Below are positions 47,516-59,592 of a stretch of 64,000 bases of DNA, piece after piece; position 1 is the stretch's first letter, and every line of letters begins with the position of its first letter. This DNA comes from Epiperipatus broadwayi. Its lineage: Eukaryota > Onychophora > Udeonychophora > Euonychophora > Peripatidae. Position numbers and translations under genes: made by a program. The notes beneath the pieces were generated by a model, which did no database searches, was not told the DNA's origin, and saw only the letters and a program-made list of their open reading frames with translations. Location of the stretch: contig JAQFVV010000566.1 in the NCBI GenBank assembly GCA_028023455.1, positions 1-64,000 of the forward strand. Reading direction: 5' to 3'.

Positions 47516-48387
47516 AAGGAATGACTGCGGGACTAGATTGTTATTTTATGTGGTATTAATCTTTGACTATTAGTGTAATTTTCATTAAAATAGTGCTAAG
47601 ATGCTATGTAGAAATAAAACAACTTTTGGCTGGTTTAATTTTTCAATACTGAAACTACACCAGTTTCGCCAATGAAGATGAAATACTGAAATAATATTAA
47701 AATATTATCTTATTGAAATTTTACGAATTATATCTATACACTGTTTCATTCATTTCTGTACTGAGTATCCTTGCATAATGTAGTTTCTATCTAAGTGTTT
47801 TTTTTTACTTTAATATTGGTATTAATTGTATGTAGGATACCATATATGTATAAATAGACCTGAGTCTCGTTTTATGCGGATTATTTTAATGTGATTTTGA
47901 AGTTATGCGATTCATGTTTCTTTTTAATATTTTTCATATTTCACTATATTTATTAGATGTCAAGAAATTTAAATTATTAATAACTTATTTCGACTTGAAA
48001 TTCTTTCTTTTTTTTTTTTTCAAAAATATAACATTATATTAGCAGCTAACGTGAATATGACCTGAAGCTGTATTTAGAATCATAGCTTCTATGTAAATAA
48101 CCAACTTATACTAATGAGTAAATAATAATAATAGATTTATACTTACATATAAAAATATCACAATAAATATTCAATAAATAACAAAGATTTTATTGATTTT
48201 ATAAACTGAAAATAATATTTCTAATGATAATGTATAATCATTTTATTTTGATTGTGATCTCATTTTTTTAATATAGAAACAATGTGAACATTTAAAATTT
48301 ATTTCAGTAGTAAAAATCTGTTGTCAACAGAAAACCATTAACTCAGCACAAGACTGAAAGTGGCGCTAGTTGTACCTGGGATGATTG
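47516..48387. other. AT-rich noncoding stretch
   Basis: No feature could be supported. Confidence 0.4.
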
Positions 48388-48870
48388 TGTTAAGAGGATT
48401 GTTGAGTGTTATAGTAGTAAGGAATGGGATAAAAGAATAGATTTATTAATAAAGAATAGGGAGACGGAGAAATAGTATGGAGAGTAAAAAGTTTAAATAT
48501 ATATAGAAATAAACAGAATGTTAGGTGTGAGTTAATATATGATAATAGTAAGAAAAGTAGTTTATTATTTAAGGCTCGGATGGGATCTTTAGCTACAAGA
48601 GAATATACATGTAAATGGAAAAATATGGGTGATTTATTTTGTCAATTATATAAGGAAGGAATAGAAAATATTAGGCATTTGTTAATTGAATGTAAATGCT
48701 TGAAAACAGAAAGTGTACCTATAATGAACTTATTAAAGAATAAATATGAAAAAAGTGATTATACAGAAAGTGAGTTATTGGTTTTTATGCTGGGTTTGGG
48801 AAAAGATAAGGAGGATTTAGATATAAAGGCTATAGAGTTGACAAAGATTATGTTGTGGAAATGGGATTGA
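48388..48870 (+). pseudogene. LINE ORF2 C-terminal fragment
   Basis: An open frame at 48580-48870, extended upstream across a frame break near 48470, encodes LFKARMGSLATREYTCKW, then DLFCQLYKEGIENIRHLLIECKCLK and a tail with MLGLGKDKED and LTKIMLWKW. The pattern K(A/L)RxGxLxxxxRxxxW...CxxCxxxxEDxxHxLLECxxx is the zinc-binding C-terminus after the RNA-dependent polymerase of many LINEs; here the first cysteine pair is partly lost (FCQLYKEG). It is not the RTE family of this window. Polymerase and endonuclease are absent, so it is a 5'-truncated copy. The exact clade was not determined. Confidence 0.65.
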
Positions 48871-50319
48871 GTAGAATATGGAAAAATTTAGAGTGGGGAA
48901 TGGAAAATAAAGTGGCTAACAGGTTTATCTGGGTATAATTGCTGAGATATTCTTGACTTTGTTTAAGGAGAAGCCACAATACATCACATCACAACAGTGG
49001 GTAAGGTTCTTGACAAACAATTACAGTATATTTACTTTTGCATCCACCAGTATATTAACATTTATTTTATTAAACACAAGTATTTAAATACTAATAAATG
49101 AAGAAATTTATATTTACTGATTAAATTATTATTCTTAATACAAAAGGGGGAGTGGTATTCTTTTAAACGCATTTATTTGATTTGGTAATACTTGCTATCA
49201 TTTTGATTTGTTTAAATTGTTTGCACTATATTATCTCAAATTATGAATCATTTGCTTTTGAAAATGAATTTGTTAATTTTCTACCGATTGCTTTACTGAA
49301 GAGATTCAACAGTTATTAAAGGAATGCAACAACATTGTATATATACTTACTTGATAGGTAGGCTTGTGTATTCAAACTTGGTAATATTGGAATCGATACT
49401 TGCAAGAGTGATATTTAACCAGAGTGCTTCTGCAGGAATATTTATACATTTTAATGAAATTTAAAGGATTTAAATAGCATGAAGTTGTAAATATACATAA
49501 ACAGAGTATACAGTAAAAAATGACTGCTTCTCCAAGCTTTTTGCAACACTCTCTCTGAATCAACACATATTATGCAGAGGCAATATCAAAATCATGAGTT
49601 ATGGTATTAATTGTCACAATGCGTTTCCTACCTTAACCTATGAGGAAATGATGTGTTAACATTAAATTTTCATTTTCAATTGGGAAAAACTACTGAAACA
49701 TTTGAAATGAATGAAATTGTATGTGGCAGTAGTAGCATGAGTTGCCAGATTGAAAGTATAATCAGGACACAATAATGACTAAAGTGGGAATACTCTGGAG
49801 GATGGTAGTGAGGTTTACAAACTCTCTCAAGTGGATACTTAGTGTAATCTGCTAAGCATGCTTTCAATACATTCTATTGATATCCTAATCATAGTGATGT
49901 GTGTATGCAGTGTAGGTGAGTAATGGAATATAAATGGTACATAAGTAAAAACGAGATCGTTTACATGACCCATTTTTTTGGAGAGGGGAAGGAAGATTTT
50001 TTTTGTTAATTGCATTGGCGTTGGCTTTTGCAACTAATTTTTATACTAAAATTAAAGTTTCTTTAAGCCTGAAGACAATAATCTATTATTTAAAGCAAGA
50101 GTTATATACAATTGAAACATGCAACTTTCCATTATTAATTCGAAATTAAAAGCTTTTTACTGTAAAGATATGTATTGTAATAGTTCAAACTACAATGTCA
50201 TTTGATATTACAAAAAAACCAACTACAGAAATATAAGGTAACATTGTAGATTATAATAGGTGTATATGTTTATATTACTATATACATAATATTTTTTTTA
50301 AAAAAGATTTGTTGTCACT
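48871..50319. other. AT-rich noncoding stretch
   Basis: Its first 150 bp probably hold the 3' untranslated end of the LINE (GGAGAAGCCACAATACATC then ACATCACAAC near 48970-48995). No gene is recognised beyond this. Confidence 0.35.
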
Positions 50320-50725
50320 CTATAAATTTTAATTGTAAGTAATAGAATTAATATTTCTATTATGAAATGATACTATTATAATTGTATCATAAGAATACAC
50401 ATATATATCATTATGATTTATTTATAATATATATTTTAATGGCAATATATAATGAAAATACAGCTATTTTATATTAATTAGTTTTTTATGCAAAAAAAAA
50501 AAAACATGGGGATACAACATTTTGTTTTAGGTATAATTAAAAATAATCCCTTAATTAATATACTTTATTTGAAGATTTTAAAAAAATGCATTATTTTCTT
50601 TTCTTTTGTATATATAAAAAAGAAGAAAAATAAAGAAAAATATCATAGATAGCACACAAGAAAAGCAGATAGTATCATTTCATAATAGAAATATTAATTC
50701 TATTATTTACAATTGAAATTTATAG
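50320..50725. repeat. 406-bp segment with 58-bp terminal inverted repeats
   Basis: CTATAAATTTTAATTGTAAG... (50320-50377) is matched in reverse complement at 50668-50725 with about three mismatches. The interior is AT-rich and noncoding. The structure fits a small MITE or foldback element; no clear target duplication was found. Confidence 0.75.
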
Positions 50726-51620
50726 TCATATTTTACTAAAGAATAACATCAAATAACAAATATATTTTTTAAAATATTAAAATTCAACTTTTAATTAAAA
50801 CAAACAAAACAACAAAAATAAATAGATTTTTCTCATGAGACATTTTCTTTTTGGCATAAGTAAGTTTTTACTTGACTAATTTTCTGATAAATAGCTAATA
50901 TAATCAAATAAAATGTCATATACTTTTTAAGAAACAGATATTTAATTATTTTAAGAAGTAAATAAATAATAAAAAGATAAAATAATTGTGCATGAACTTA
51001 ATGTTTTATTTTTATGTTGTTCAATAAACTATATTGTACAAGTTTAGAAGATATTTTCACCTTTTGCACAAAATGAATACACTGCCTTTATTATCTTCAA
51101 ACATTATTGCTTTTTATTTCATATTGCTGATCTCTAGGTGCTTTAATTAGAACTAATAACTTAATGGTAAATTACACAAATTTTTTTTTAATTATAATGT
51201 CTACCACCAAGTGATTAAAATAGATTTCTGCCATAAAGGGCATACATTTTTGACCTCAGTAACAACTAAGTTATAAGAAATGCCAATAATGCAATTAATA
51301 TTTTGGTAACTTCTTGGATTGAAAAGTAAGCCTGGATGATAAGATGCAGTACTAAATTTAGTATGCTATTGCATTTAACAAACTAAAATAGAGTATTTTA
51401 TCTTAGTACTACAACTATGTGGCTTAAATTAATGATATGTAGAATTGTAATCATGCCAAATAGTTTATTGGAAATGAGCATACATTGTTGGTTGAGGCTT
51501 GGGAAATTTTTTATTTAAAATAGCTTCATGTTCTTTTGAAAGGATTATACATTTCTTTTGATTGCTTAATTTGGTAACATTAAATGTGATATGTTGGACT
51601 ATTTCCCTCATATCAGTAAC
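50726..51620. other. AT-rich noncoding stretch
   Basis: No feature could be supported. Confidence 0.4.
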
Positions 51621-51836
51621 TGTTGAATGTATAGAAAATTTTAAACTTTATTTAAACTTTTCAAATACAAACAACTTGATAGTAATAACATACAAACAGA
51701 CTACACCGGTTAGTAATCGCACAAACAGACAACAGATTAGTATTTACTAACTTGTGTTACCTATTTGCATATTATTAACTAGTTATTTGCATTTGGAAAG
51801 TTTAAATAAAGTTTAAAATTTTCTATACATTCAACA
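51621..51836. repeat. 216-bp foldback with 46-bp arms
   Basis: TGTTGAATGTATAGAAAATT... (51621-51666) and its reverse complement (51791-51836) differ at one position in 46. Pairing continues inward with more mismatches. The 124-bp loop has no coding sequence. It looks like a young MITE or hairpin element. Confidence 0.85.
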
Positions 51837-51845
51837 TTTATTGTT

Positions 51846-51995
51846 GTTATATCATAAGCATGCCTATAGCTCTTAATAAGCTTTTCTGAATATCCCTATC
51901 CTCCGAGTGGTTTCTAGCTCTGGCCAAGATCTGGGCTGGGGATAGAGATATTTTGAAAAGCTTGTTAAGAGCTATTGACATGCTCATTGTATAAC
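51846..51995. repeat. Inverted repeat enclosing a decayed hammerhead core
   Basis: Arms 51846-51886 and 51955-51995 pair with about seven mismatches in 41, and pairing continues inward (AATATC-CTATCC with GGATAG-GATATT). The loop on the minus strand reads CAGATCTTGGCCAGAGCTAG then AAACCACTC, which aligns with the CTGACGAAGGCC...GCCAGAAACTAGTC core at 29.4 kb. The catalytic box is destroyed (CTGANGA reads CAGATCT), while GAAAC is kept. This is a ribozyme-type terminal repeat captured as a long hairpin. Confidence 0.5.
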
Positions 51996-52160
51996 ATTTT
52001 AATACAAGCTTATTAAATTAAGCACAGGATATATGAATTTGATTTTCTTGTAAACATTTACTGATAGATGATGGAAATAGTTCAATATATTATCACATCT
52101 GATATACCATCATCACATACCTTCAGCAAATAGTTGCATTAAATTTATAATAATAAATAT

Positions 52161-52400
52161 GTGCATTTATTAGAGTTAGCTTGTGAAGTGAAACATATTT
52201 CCAAAAAAATATTTAAAGGTGAATTTGATTATAGTTTTTATAGGAGAGGTAAGCTTTGTTTGTATTATAAAGTTGATCCCAAAGACTCTCTAACTATGTT
52301 AAAGCAAATTGCTTTATTGGAAGGATGTAATCAAGTCATCAATGTTTTTATCTATTTTAAGAGGAGATTTAAAAAAATAAAATCACATAAAATTAAATAA
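52161..52400 (+). other. Unrecognised 79-codon open frame
   Basis: An open frame with a fairly balanced composition (ELACEVKHISKKIFKGEFDY and onward), ending in a Lys-rich tail. It has no known domain. A GAGAG|GTAAGC donor-like site lies inside at about 52245. It could be part of an exon or chance. Confidence 0.2.
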
Positions 52401-53486
52401 ATAGATTAAAGAGTTTGTTAATGGTAATATAAATATTTTGAGATTCAGTAGTTGGTATGTATAAACATCATAAAAATTCACCTTTAATTTCTCATATTTT
52501 GTTTTGTTTTTTTAATTTGAAATTTAGCATTACTCATATTTGTTTAGAGTGCTAAAAAAAACCTCTAATAATGGCAGATGCAAAAGAAAAAATTACAAAT
52601 TTGGATATTGTAAGTAATGGATAGTTTTTTTTTTTTTTAGATAGATATAACTTGTCAAAGCCAGAAACCAGTTTAGAATTGGGAATTAGATGATATAACA
52701 GTACATAGTGAAATACTCTTGTTATTATCCTAAGCTCTGATAGTTAACTAATGTTGTGTTGGAACGGATATAAAAAAAAATATTGGTACTTACGGATAAT
52801 TTGCCTGATGACGTATTTGTTCCATTTAATTAACTTTTATTTTAATATTGAAACTATAACTTTCCAAGCCACTATCGTTTCACCATCAAACCTAATGACA
52901 CACTCATCTGTGCTATATAGAAGAAAGACATGATTTAAAATATGTAAAAGCCATTATCTAAAAATAATATTAAATGTCTTCAAAAATTGTTAAAAGATTT
53001 CTTGTTTTAAATATATTTCAGGGAAAAGTTTCTCGAAAATATATTTAAAAGCTATATCAAAATATGTTTGTAAATTATTTTAAATAAATATGTTAAAAAG
53101 GTTTGCATTTTAAAAAAATGTTAAAAGGTTGTTTTTAAATAAAAAGAGTTTCTATTATATGTAAGATTAAAAATAAAAGCTGGTCAAGTAATTAAAAAGA
53201 TTTCTGGTTGTAAACAAGTGTCATTAATGACCACACCTGGAATTCGTAAAAAGTAAAACTAGTTCAAAATTTACTAATTAAAATCTCTTTAGATAAGATT
53301 AAGTTATTTTAAAATCTAAATTGGACAATTGTTTGCAATGAAAAATCTTAATTATAATAATAGCTTATGGAATGTTTCTAACATAAGTTATCTAAGATTG
53401 TAAAAATCTGGATTATAAATTGAAAAATATTTAATTAAATTCCTGAGTTTAGTGAGTCTTGAGTCGATAGATTCCGATAAGGAAAA

Positions 53487-53496
53487 TATATAAATA
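53487..53496 (+). promoter_or_regulatory. LTR TATA box
   Basis: TATATAAATA, 638 bp into the LTR, followed within about 50 bp by a GC-richer transcribed-looking leader. The 3' LTR has GATATAAATA at 60465-60474. Confidence 0.5.
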
Positions 53497-53811
53497 CTCT
53501 GTATTTTTTAACAAGAGGATAGACAGCCATATTTTTAGAGAGAATTGCAGCCATCCTTCACATTTGTTAATGTATAATATGTCCGGCTAAAAGTGGGTGT
53601 TTTGTTGCTGTTACTCCGCGGGAGAACGGGGTTTCTGTTGTCGAAATGCCTAAACCACCATCATGCCAATAGAAGAGACAAGTCTAACATAATGGGAAAG
53701 ATGATGCCACCAGCCGCCCAGTCAAAGTCACCAAACATACAGCCAAGAATTTGCAGTCCAGATGATAAATAATACTGGTACCGTTTTATTTTTCAAACCG
53801 CAGAGCTCTGT

Positions 53812-53817
53812 GTAAGT
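53812..53817 (+). promoter_or_regulatory. Candidate LTR leader splice donor
   Basis: CTCTGT|GTAAGTA is a strong donor match about 300 bp after the TATA box. The 3' LTR differs exactly here (GTAATTCTTTATGTAAATA). An acceptor-like TTTTTTTGTTAG ends at 56500, ten bases before the gag start codon. Confidence 0.4.
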
Positions 53818-55661
53818 ATATCTATATAAGTTAGCTAACTCTCTTTTTAAAATAATGATAAAGCTAAATGTAAACAAAACTTAAAATCCATTTAATATTT
53901 TAAATATGTCAATTGCTATCAAAATTTAATGTTGTTAAAGTTTAAATAATCTGACTTATTTATATTTTCCATTCACTTCAAAGTAAATTATTTAGTTTAA
54001 AGTTATATCACTGTGGTTGTGTCTATATTTCTTTGCGTATTTTAATTAAATGCTTTTATATTCCATATGCCAATATTTTGAAACAGTGGGCACTTAATTT
54101 ATTTTTTTAAGAAGATATTATTTGAAAATCTTTGTGTAATTTGTTTATAGCGTCAACTTTCTGCGCTGTTTCAAAATCCTATTTTTTTTTATTATTTAAA
54201 TGATTTAATATGTGAAATGTGGCTCTTTTAATCAACCATTTAAAAACTTAACCTTATAGTTTTATTTAAGAATTAAATTTAGCCTTGATCGTATTTATAA
54301 GTATATTTGACATTTAAGTTCTTAAGTCCATAGAAATATACTTTCCCTCCTTAAATATTTATTATCTATAAGTAACTTAATAGATCGAGCATGTCAAAGT
54401 ACAGATGTATTAATATTCCCTTTAGTAGCATAGACATTTATTATCAGGCTACACAAGAGTTGGCCCCAATTTGATAGAGCTAATATGCTATTAACTCGTA
54501 TTTCATAGTATGAAATATACTATTCTTTGCTTGGCGGGTGTGATATAGTATTTTATAAAATTATTCTCGTTTTGCTGCTATACGTAATATACGTATATTA
54601 AGATGGAGCCACAGCATTGCCAGCACATCTCTTATAGGGTAGAGCAGTAGCGAAGCCTGAGCCAAGGCCAGGTTAGCATGTAAGTCCCCCGCCATTCCTG
54701 AACACAATGTTCCTTTTTCACGCAGCATTGCGATCAGTTACAGGGTACCGGCATTTGTTGCAAGAACCCTGAAGTTATTTCATCCATCCGCAGAGCGACT
54801 TTTTCTATTATTGTTTTACCTGTGCCATAGCGCATTGGTAAAATCTTATTTCAGCCAACTCTCCCACCTTTATATAACACTTTCAGCATTCTGAAATTTT
54901 CTCTCAAAAGCCATGTTCAATCGATCATTACTTGAGCTGGTTTATGCGCTCATTATTTAAGTCATATTGTTTTTAGTAAATGAATTCATGATCAAAGTTC
55001 AATATAATTATTTATATAACAGCCACAAATGTAGTAGGATTTGGCTTAACTAGATTTATAGACATAACGTAGTGATTGATTATGTATTAATTGTAAAGCA
55101 ACTCATAATATGGGCATATGTTAAACCCATGTATGAAAATTAAATGAAATTATTTATATAAATCTATTTTGAATTGTATATAAAAAGGGAATGTGTTCTC
55201 TTATCCCCCCAATGTTTGTGTACATTCGATGCTGAAATGTGTAAAACTTATCAATTTCATGCCAATTGCTAATAAATGTATAATTAGTTTAATGTATTTC
55301 ATTCTCTGTCTCGTTATTGATCTGATTCAATCCAATTCTAATTACTATTTATAGTCTATATATGTGAAAACTATGCATTAAGTTAAATTAAATTAGTGAT
55401 ATATTTTAGTCAATTAAGAACCTTTCTTTAGTTTATAAGAGTCTCACTGTGTCTCTGTGACCTATTTCAGCCGTGAGGAAAGAGGTATACTACGTGTAAT
55501 TTCAAGGTGGTCATTTGTAGGGTCTTGAGTCTTGGAATACTGGCTCAGTAATTGAAGTGTGGTCAGACTTGGGATGTCACAGTCCTAGTCTGGTCAGCTT
55601 TGGTCTCTTTTGGTTGGATTCTGAAATTCTGTTACGTGAATGTACAAACTTGACTGTTACA

Positions 55662-56509
55662 TAGTATATTTTTTTCCCCGGGTTTGTACATCCAAAATCA
55701 TGGGGCCTGTAACTTATTTCCACTCCTGAGGAGATTATTGAGTATATAGATAAAATCCTTTGTTCAAAATTAAAAATTCTGTGTCAATTTTTTTTTTTTT
55801 GCCAAAATAATGTATATGTATAGATTTTTTTTCCTGTTTGAATGTCAATTAATTCCATACTCGGAGTAGATTATTATTTCATTATATAAAATTATTTATA
55901 TAGATGCATAGTAGAATTTTAAGGGGATTTATAATATATGTTGTGTAAACTTTCTTGCTCAGTCACATTCTTGCTCACTGTGACTGGTGCCCGAGGATGA
56001 TTTGAATAAATGTCAAATCATTCTTACATAAATTTTGTCATCAGGAGTAAAGAGAGAAAAGGGGGGTCTATTATTTGTTTTATGTTTTATGAATTGGATT
56101 GAATGAGAAAGAGAAGGAAATAAATGTAAGGTCAAATCAAGTCTTAAAGGTTCGAAACTAGCACAGACGTGTAAATTAAATTATAACCATGAACTGTGGC
56201 AAATTTAAAAAAGAAAAACAGCTGCAAGAGGCCTAGGGTGAGTTGCATTTTATAATTTTTTTTGTTATATATGTTAAATTTATTTCACTGTTAGTTAAAT
56301 GTTGGGTGGGCATCAAGCGAATGTATAGTGAGAAGTTAGGTGTATTAATAGAGTTAGGCATAGGTATTGGGATGAGTAGGAGACAGATCATTTTCTTTGT
56401 GGAGTGCAGCAATTAGCCGAGTTAGTAAAGCAAACAAAAACCAAGAAACTTTAGTAAAAACGAATTGAGCCAGTAAAAAGAGAAAAAATTTTTTTGTTAG
56501 TATATTAAA
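55662..56509 (+). other. Element 1, untranslated leader between 5' LTR and gag
   Basis: No open frame or standard primer-binding site was seen. The sequence TTTTTTTGTTAG (56489-56500) could serve as a splice acceptor, bringing gag next to the LTR leader. Confidence 0.45.
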
Positions 56510-58218
56510 ATGGATAATAGTACGGAAGAAGAAAGGGAAGTAGTGAGTGAAGGGGAAGAAGGGAAAACAGGAAAAGAAGGAATGTGTAGGGGTATTATAT
56601 TAAGATCGGGAAAAAAAATTATGGAAGAGAGTAGCAGCACAGAGGGAGACACGGAAGGTGAAGCAAGTACGAGCCAGATTAGGGAAAAGGCATCTATACA
56701 TCAAAGTGTGGCCATGTCAGAAAAGTCAGACACCATAGTAACTGAACAGAGACCTATAGAAGAAATTAAGAAAGAATGCTGGAATATGAACTCAATGATG
56801 GAGTCACTATTGAAGCAAAAGAGAGAGATAGGAAAAGTAGACAGGATGCAGAAGAGAGAGATCATAGAAATAATCTAGAAATGGAATGACGTTTTGAAGC
56901 TTTGGGCAGGCGATGTGAGGAAGGAACAGCACAGATTAGAAAAGACTTAGAAGAAATGCTGTGTAAAGGCCTGCAGGGAGTATCCTTTAGCTGCCAACAG
57001 AATTGTGAAAAAATACAGTTTGAATTCACAGAAATGCTGGATAAAACCAGGACAGAAAATAAAAAAGAAATGGTGAAAATCCAAGAGGAAATCAAGGCCA
57101 TGGGGGAGCAGGTTGAGCATCAAGAAAGGGATATAGGGGAGAAGTTCAATTAAATGGAGACAGATCTTAGCAGGAAGTTTTAGGAATATGAAGACGCACA
57201 GAGTGAGATCCGGGATGAGATATACGAACTAAAAGAAGGCCTGGCTCATAGAAGTCAAGCAGCAGCCAGGGAAGAGAACAGTATAGCAGAATGTATTCAA
57301 GAATTAAGGAAAGACCTCACTGAAATGAAGGGAGCAAAGAAAGAAAGCATAGAAAACAGTTTAGCCATTAGTCACTTAGCAGAGAACCCATGCAAAAGAA
57401 AACTAGTATCAGTGGGGGACTCTAAAGAGATTCTTAGAGAGGAAAGCAACATCAATGCAGAAAGCATCATAAACAAAGGAAATGATCAGATAGCCACCCC
57501 AGATAGGAATGAGTTAGATGCAGAGACAATTGGACTGGGCATTCCATCAATAGGTAGCCACATAAGTTTAGCAAAATTTATTCAAGTAAAATCTTTCAAA
57601 GGAGAAGTGGGAGAAAACCCAAAGGCCCATTTAGAAAGTTTAAGGGAACTTTTCAGGTTTCAGAAAATCCCAGTGGCTGATCAGATAGCTTTATCTATAC
57701 ACTATTTATATGGGTATGCCAAATCATGGTGGGACTGTTGTAATGAGAAGCCGCAAAATTTTGAGCAATATACGGATGCCATGCACAAAACATTTTGGAG
57801 TGAGGAGCACCAGGAGGGTATCTACCATAGTATACTCAGGGAAACCTATGGATCGGTAGTAAAGGAGACCCATACTCAATTTTTTCTGAGGCAGATAGCT
57901 TCCCTCAGATCCTTGATGGCCTTCCCATTCACAGAGACACAGATGATCAGAATTATCCAGCAAAACATGCTTAATCGAATACAACAACTGATGATGGGAT
58001 GTCGGATTAGGACAATAGAAGACATGGCAGGGTTTCTAACAATGATTGACTTCACACCAGGACCTAAAGAACCACCGGAGAAGATGCGGCAAATCGATCC
58101 TCCAAGATGTCAAATGATGATGACTAGTAGGTCGCCTAGATGGGAATCCCGAAATCAAATGAGAGTAAAAGAACCCTATAGACCCCAGACATCGTTAAAC
58201 TACAGGGGACCCCATTAG
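56510..58218 (+). pseudogene. Element 1, gag
   Basis: Gag forms the particle shell that packages element RNA in the cytoplasm. The first 122 codons (56510-56878) are acidic, then basic. A frameshift at about 56790-56840 moves the frame, after which a coiled-coil-like, Glu/Lys-rich stretch (56815-57400) is broken by TGA 56887, TAA 57151 and TAG 57181. The final 297 codons (57325-58218) are open and carry the retrotransposon gag domain: FIQVKSFKGEVGENPKAHLE (residues 85-104), a YLYGYAKSWWD box (residues 128-138), FWSEEHQEGIYHSI and THTQFF. The end is basic and has no CCHC zinc knuckle. The start codon at 56510 is chosen because it follows the acceptor-like site. Confidence 0.85.
58194..58200 (+). 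promoter_or_regulatory. Candidate -1 ribosomal frameshift site
   Basis: G TTA AAC lies exactly in the gag frame, 16 bp before the gag stop (TAG 58216-58218), and protease is in the -1 frame. The -1 frame is open through the slip site and onward to 58346. GGAC (about 58205) and GTCC (about 58236) with CTCC/GGAG inside could form a downstream stem. GTTAAAC is a slippery heptamer used by some RNA viruses for -1 shifting. Confidence 0.55.
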
Positions 58219-59162
58219 TCAGTTCCTCCTACCGGAGTCCAGTGGATAAAGAAGGGAACATAGCGATGGCAGATTCCATCACATCTGTAATCATTGATTT
58301 AGACGAAACCAGGCCAGAAGTTCCACTTAAACCATGTCCTATAGTGTGAGTAAGAGCTGGCATAATGAAAGTATGTGCATTGTTGGATACAGGTAGCCAG
58401 GTGTCGTTTGTGTCAAAAGAATGGCTGACCGAGGTGCAAAAACAGATGCCTGATATACCGACATTGCCGATGAAAGCATTGGCCATAATCCTAGCAGATG
58501 GTCGAAAGACCAAGACCGAAAGACAACAAGTATGGTTGGAGTTGGAGTGGGGTCAAACTACTCTAGGCCACACATTTTTAGTCATGGCTAAGTTAATATA
58601 TTGTTTGGTAGTAGGGAGTGATTTTTTGAATCAGCACAGATGCCGGATTGATTTGGGAAATAATATGTTTTTATATACCAAGAGCAAATTGTGTTGGAAG
58701 AGGACTTGCAGGGAATACAGAAGAAGGACCAGGCATGGGGAGAATCACTTGCTATTTCGAAGGAGACCATTGAAAATTTTTGTCAAATTTACACAGGAAG
58801 TGGTGGAGGAGAGTGATAAGAATAAGGAACCTCCAAATGTTTCCCACGCTGAGATCCAAGTGGAGAATGCTATAATGGAATTGGGGCCAGAAATAAGAGA
58901 ATTTTTCGCCATGCACAATGACCCAGATGGTCGAGATTCTAAGTTAAAGGAAAATGAGGTCGAACTAAGCCACGAAATACCTTACGAAGGAAGTGAGTTT
59001 GCACGGAGTCTAGAAATGCACCCAGCACGACTGCCTGTGAGATGGGAAGATGAGTATGAGGGATATGGATGGACATCAGATGAAGAGGATGACATTATAT
59101 TCGGGTGCTGTTTTAAGTCAGATAAAGAGGAGTTACTTAATGTACCACCAGATCCTATTTAG
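58200..59162 (+). pseudogene. Element 1, aspartic protease with novel C-terminal region
   Basis: This is a retropepsin-type protease, which would cut the Gag polyprotein. The ATG at 58365 precedes KVCALLDTGSQVSFVSKEWL with the catalytic DTG at 58386-58394, and LVVGSDFLNQH (residues 81-91) is the second conserved block of retropepsins. The real protein probably starts upstream by frameshifting from gag, since the -1 frame is open from 58200 except for one TGA (58347-58349). After the protease come about 165 acidic residues of unknown role (ending in a WTSDEEDDIIFG-type stretch) and the stop at 59160-59162. No polymerase motif follows. Confidence 0.8.
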
Positions 59163-59592
59163 ATATAAAATATATATATATTTGTTACGATCTACCCTCC
59201 CTTATCATTATATAGTTTATAAATTATCATTATTATATATATATAAAAAACAATTAACATCCCCATTGCATATTAATTGACGTATATCCAGTAGGATATA
59301 AAAGTTTGTTTAATGTAAATATTTGACAATATTCTATTTTGTGTGGATTGCTTTTAAACTTTTAATTTAGTCGTATTTTTTTTGTAGTAGTTGATTGTCT
59401 AATATGTATGAAGTTCCTCGGTATAGAATGTAGCAGGCAATTGGGTTTATATGTTTTTCATCTCTATGTGGTAGCTTAATTGATTTAATATTATTAGTAA
59501 AAAAAAAAAAAGCCTATCAAATTATTTAATAGCCAACTGTAAGTAAATTCCTTTTTTTTTTTGTTATTTTTTTTGTCCCAAGTATTCGGATA
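59163..59592 (+). other. Element 1, 3' noncoding interior
   Basis: AT-rich, with an A-run at 59500-59512 and T-runs at 59552-59574. No coding remnant and no purine tract next to the LTR. Confidence 0.5.

Larger units (their letters stand above)
52849..55661 (+). repeat. Element 1, 5' LTR
   Basis: 2813 bp from TGAAACTATAAC to GACTGTTACA. It holds a TATATAAATA box (53487), a GTAAGT donor-like site (53812) and AATAAA (55271). It starts with an inverted pair (GAAACTATA/TATCGTTTC) just inside the end. It aligns with 59593-62653 over its full length. Confidence 0.9.

Noticed and set aside
55662-55720. Primer-binding site for element 1
   Set aside because: No TGG-starting sequence complementary to a familiar tRNA 3' end lies directly after the LTR, so none is called.
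57724-57987. Minus-strand open frame opposite gag
   Set aside because: It is the antisense shadow of the element 1 gag domain.
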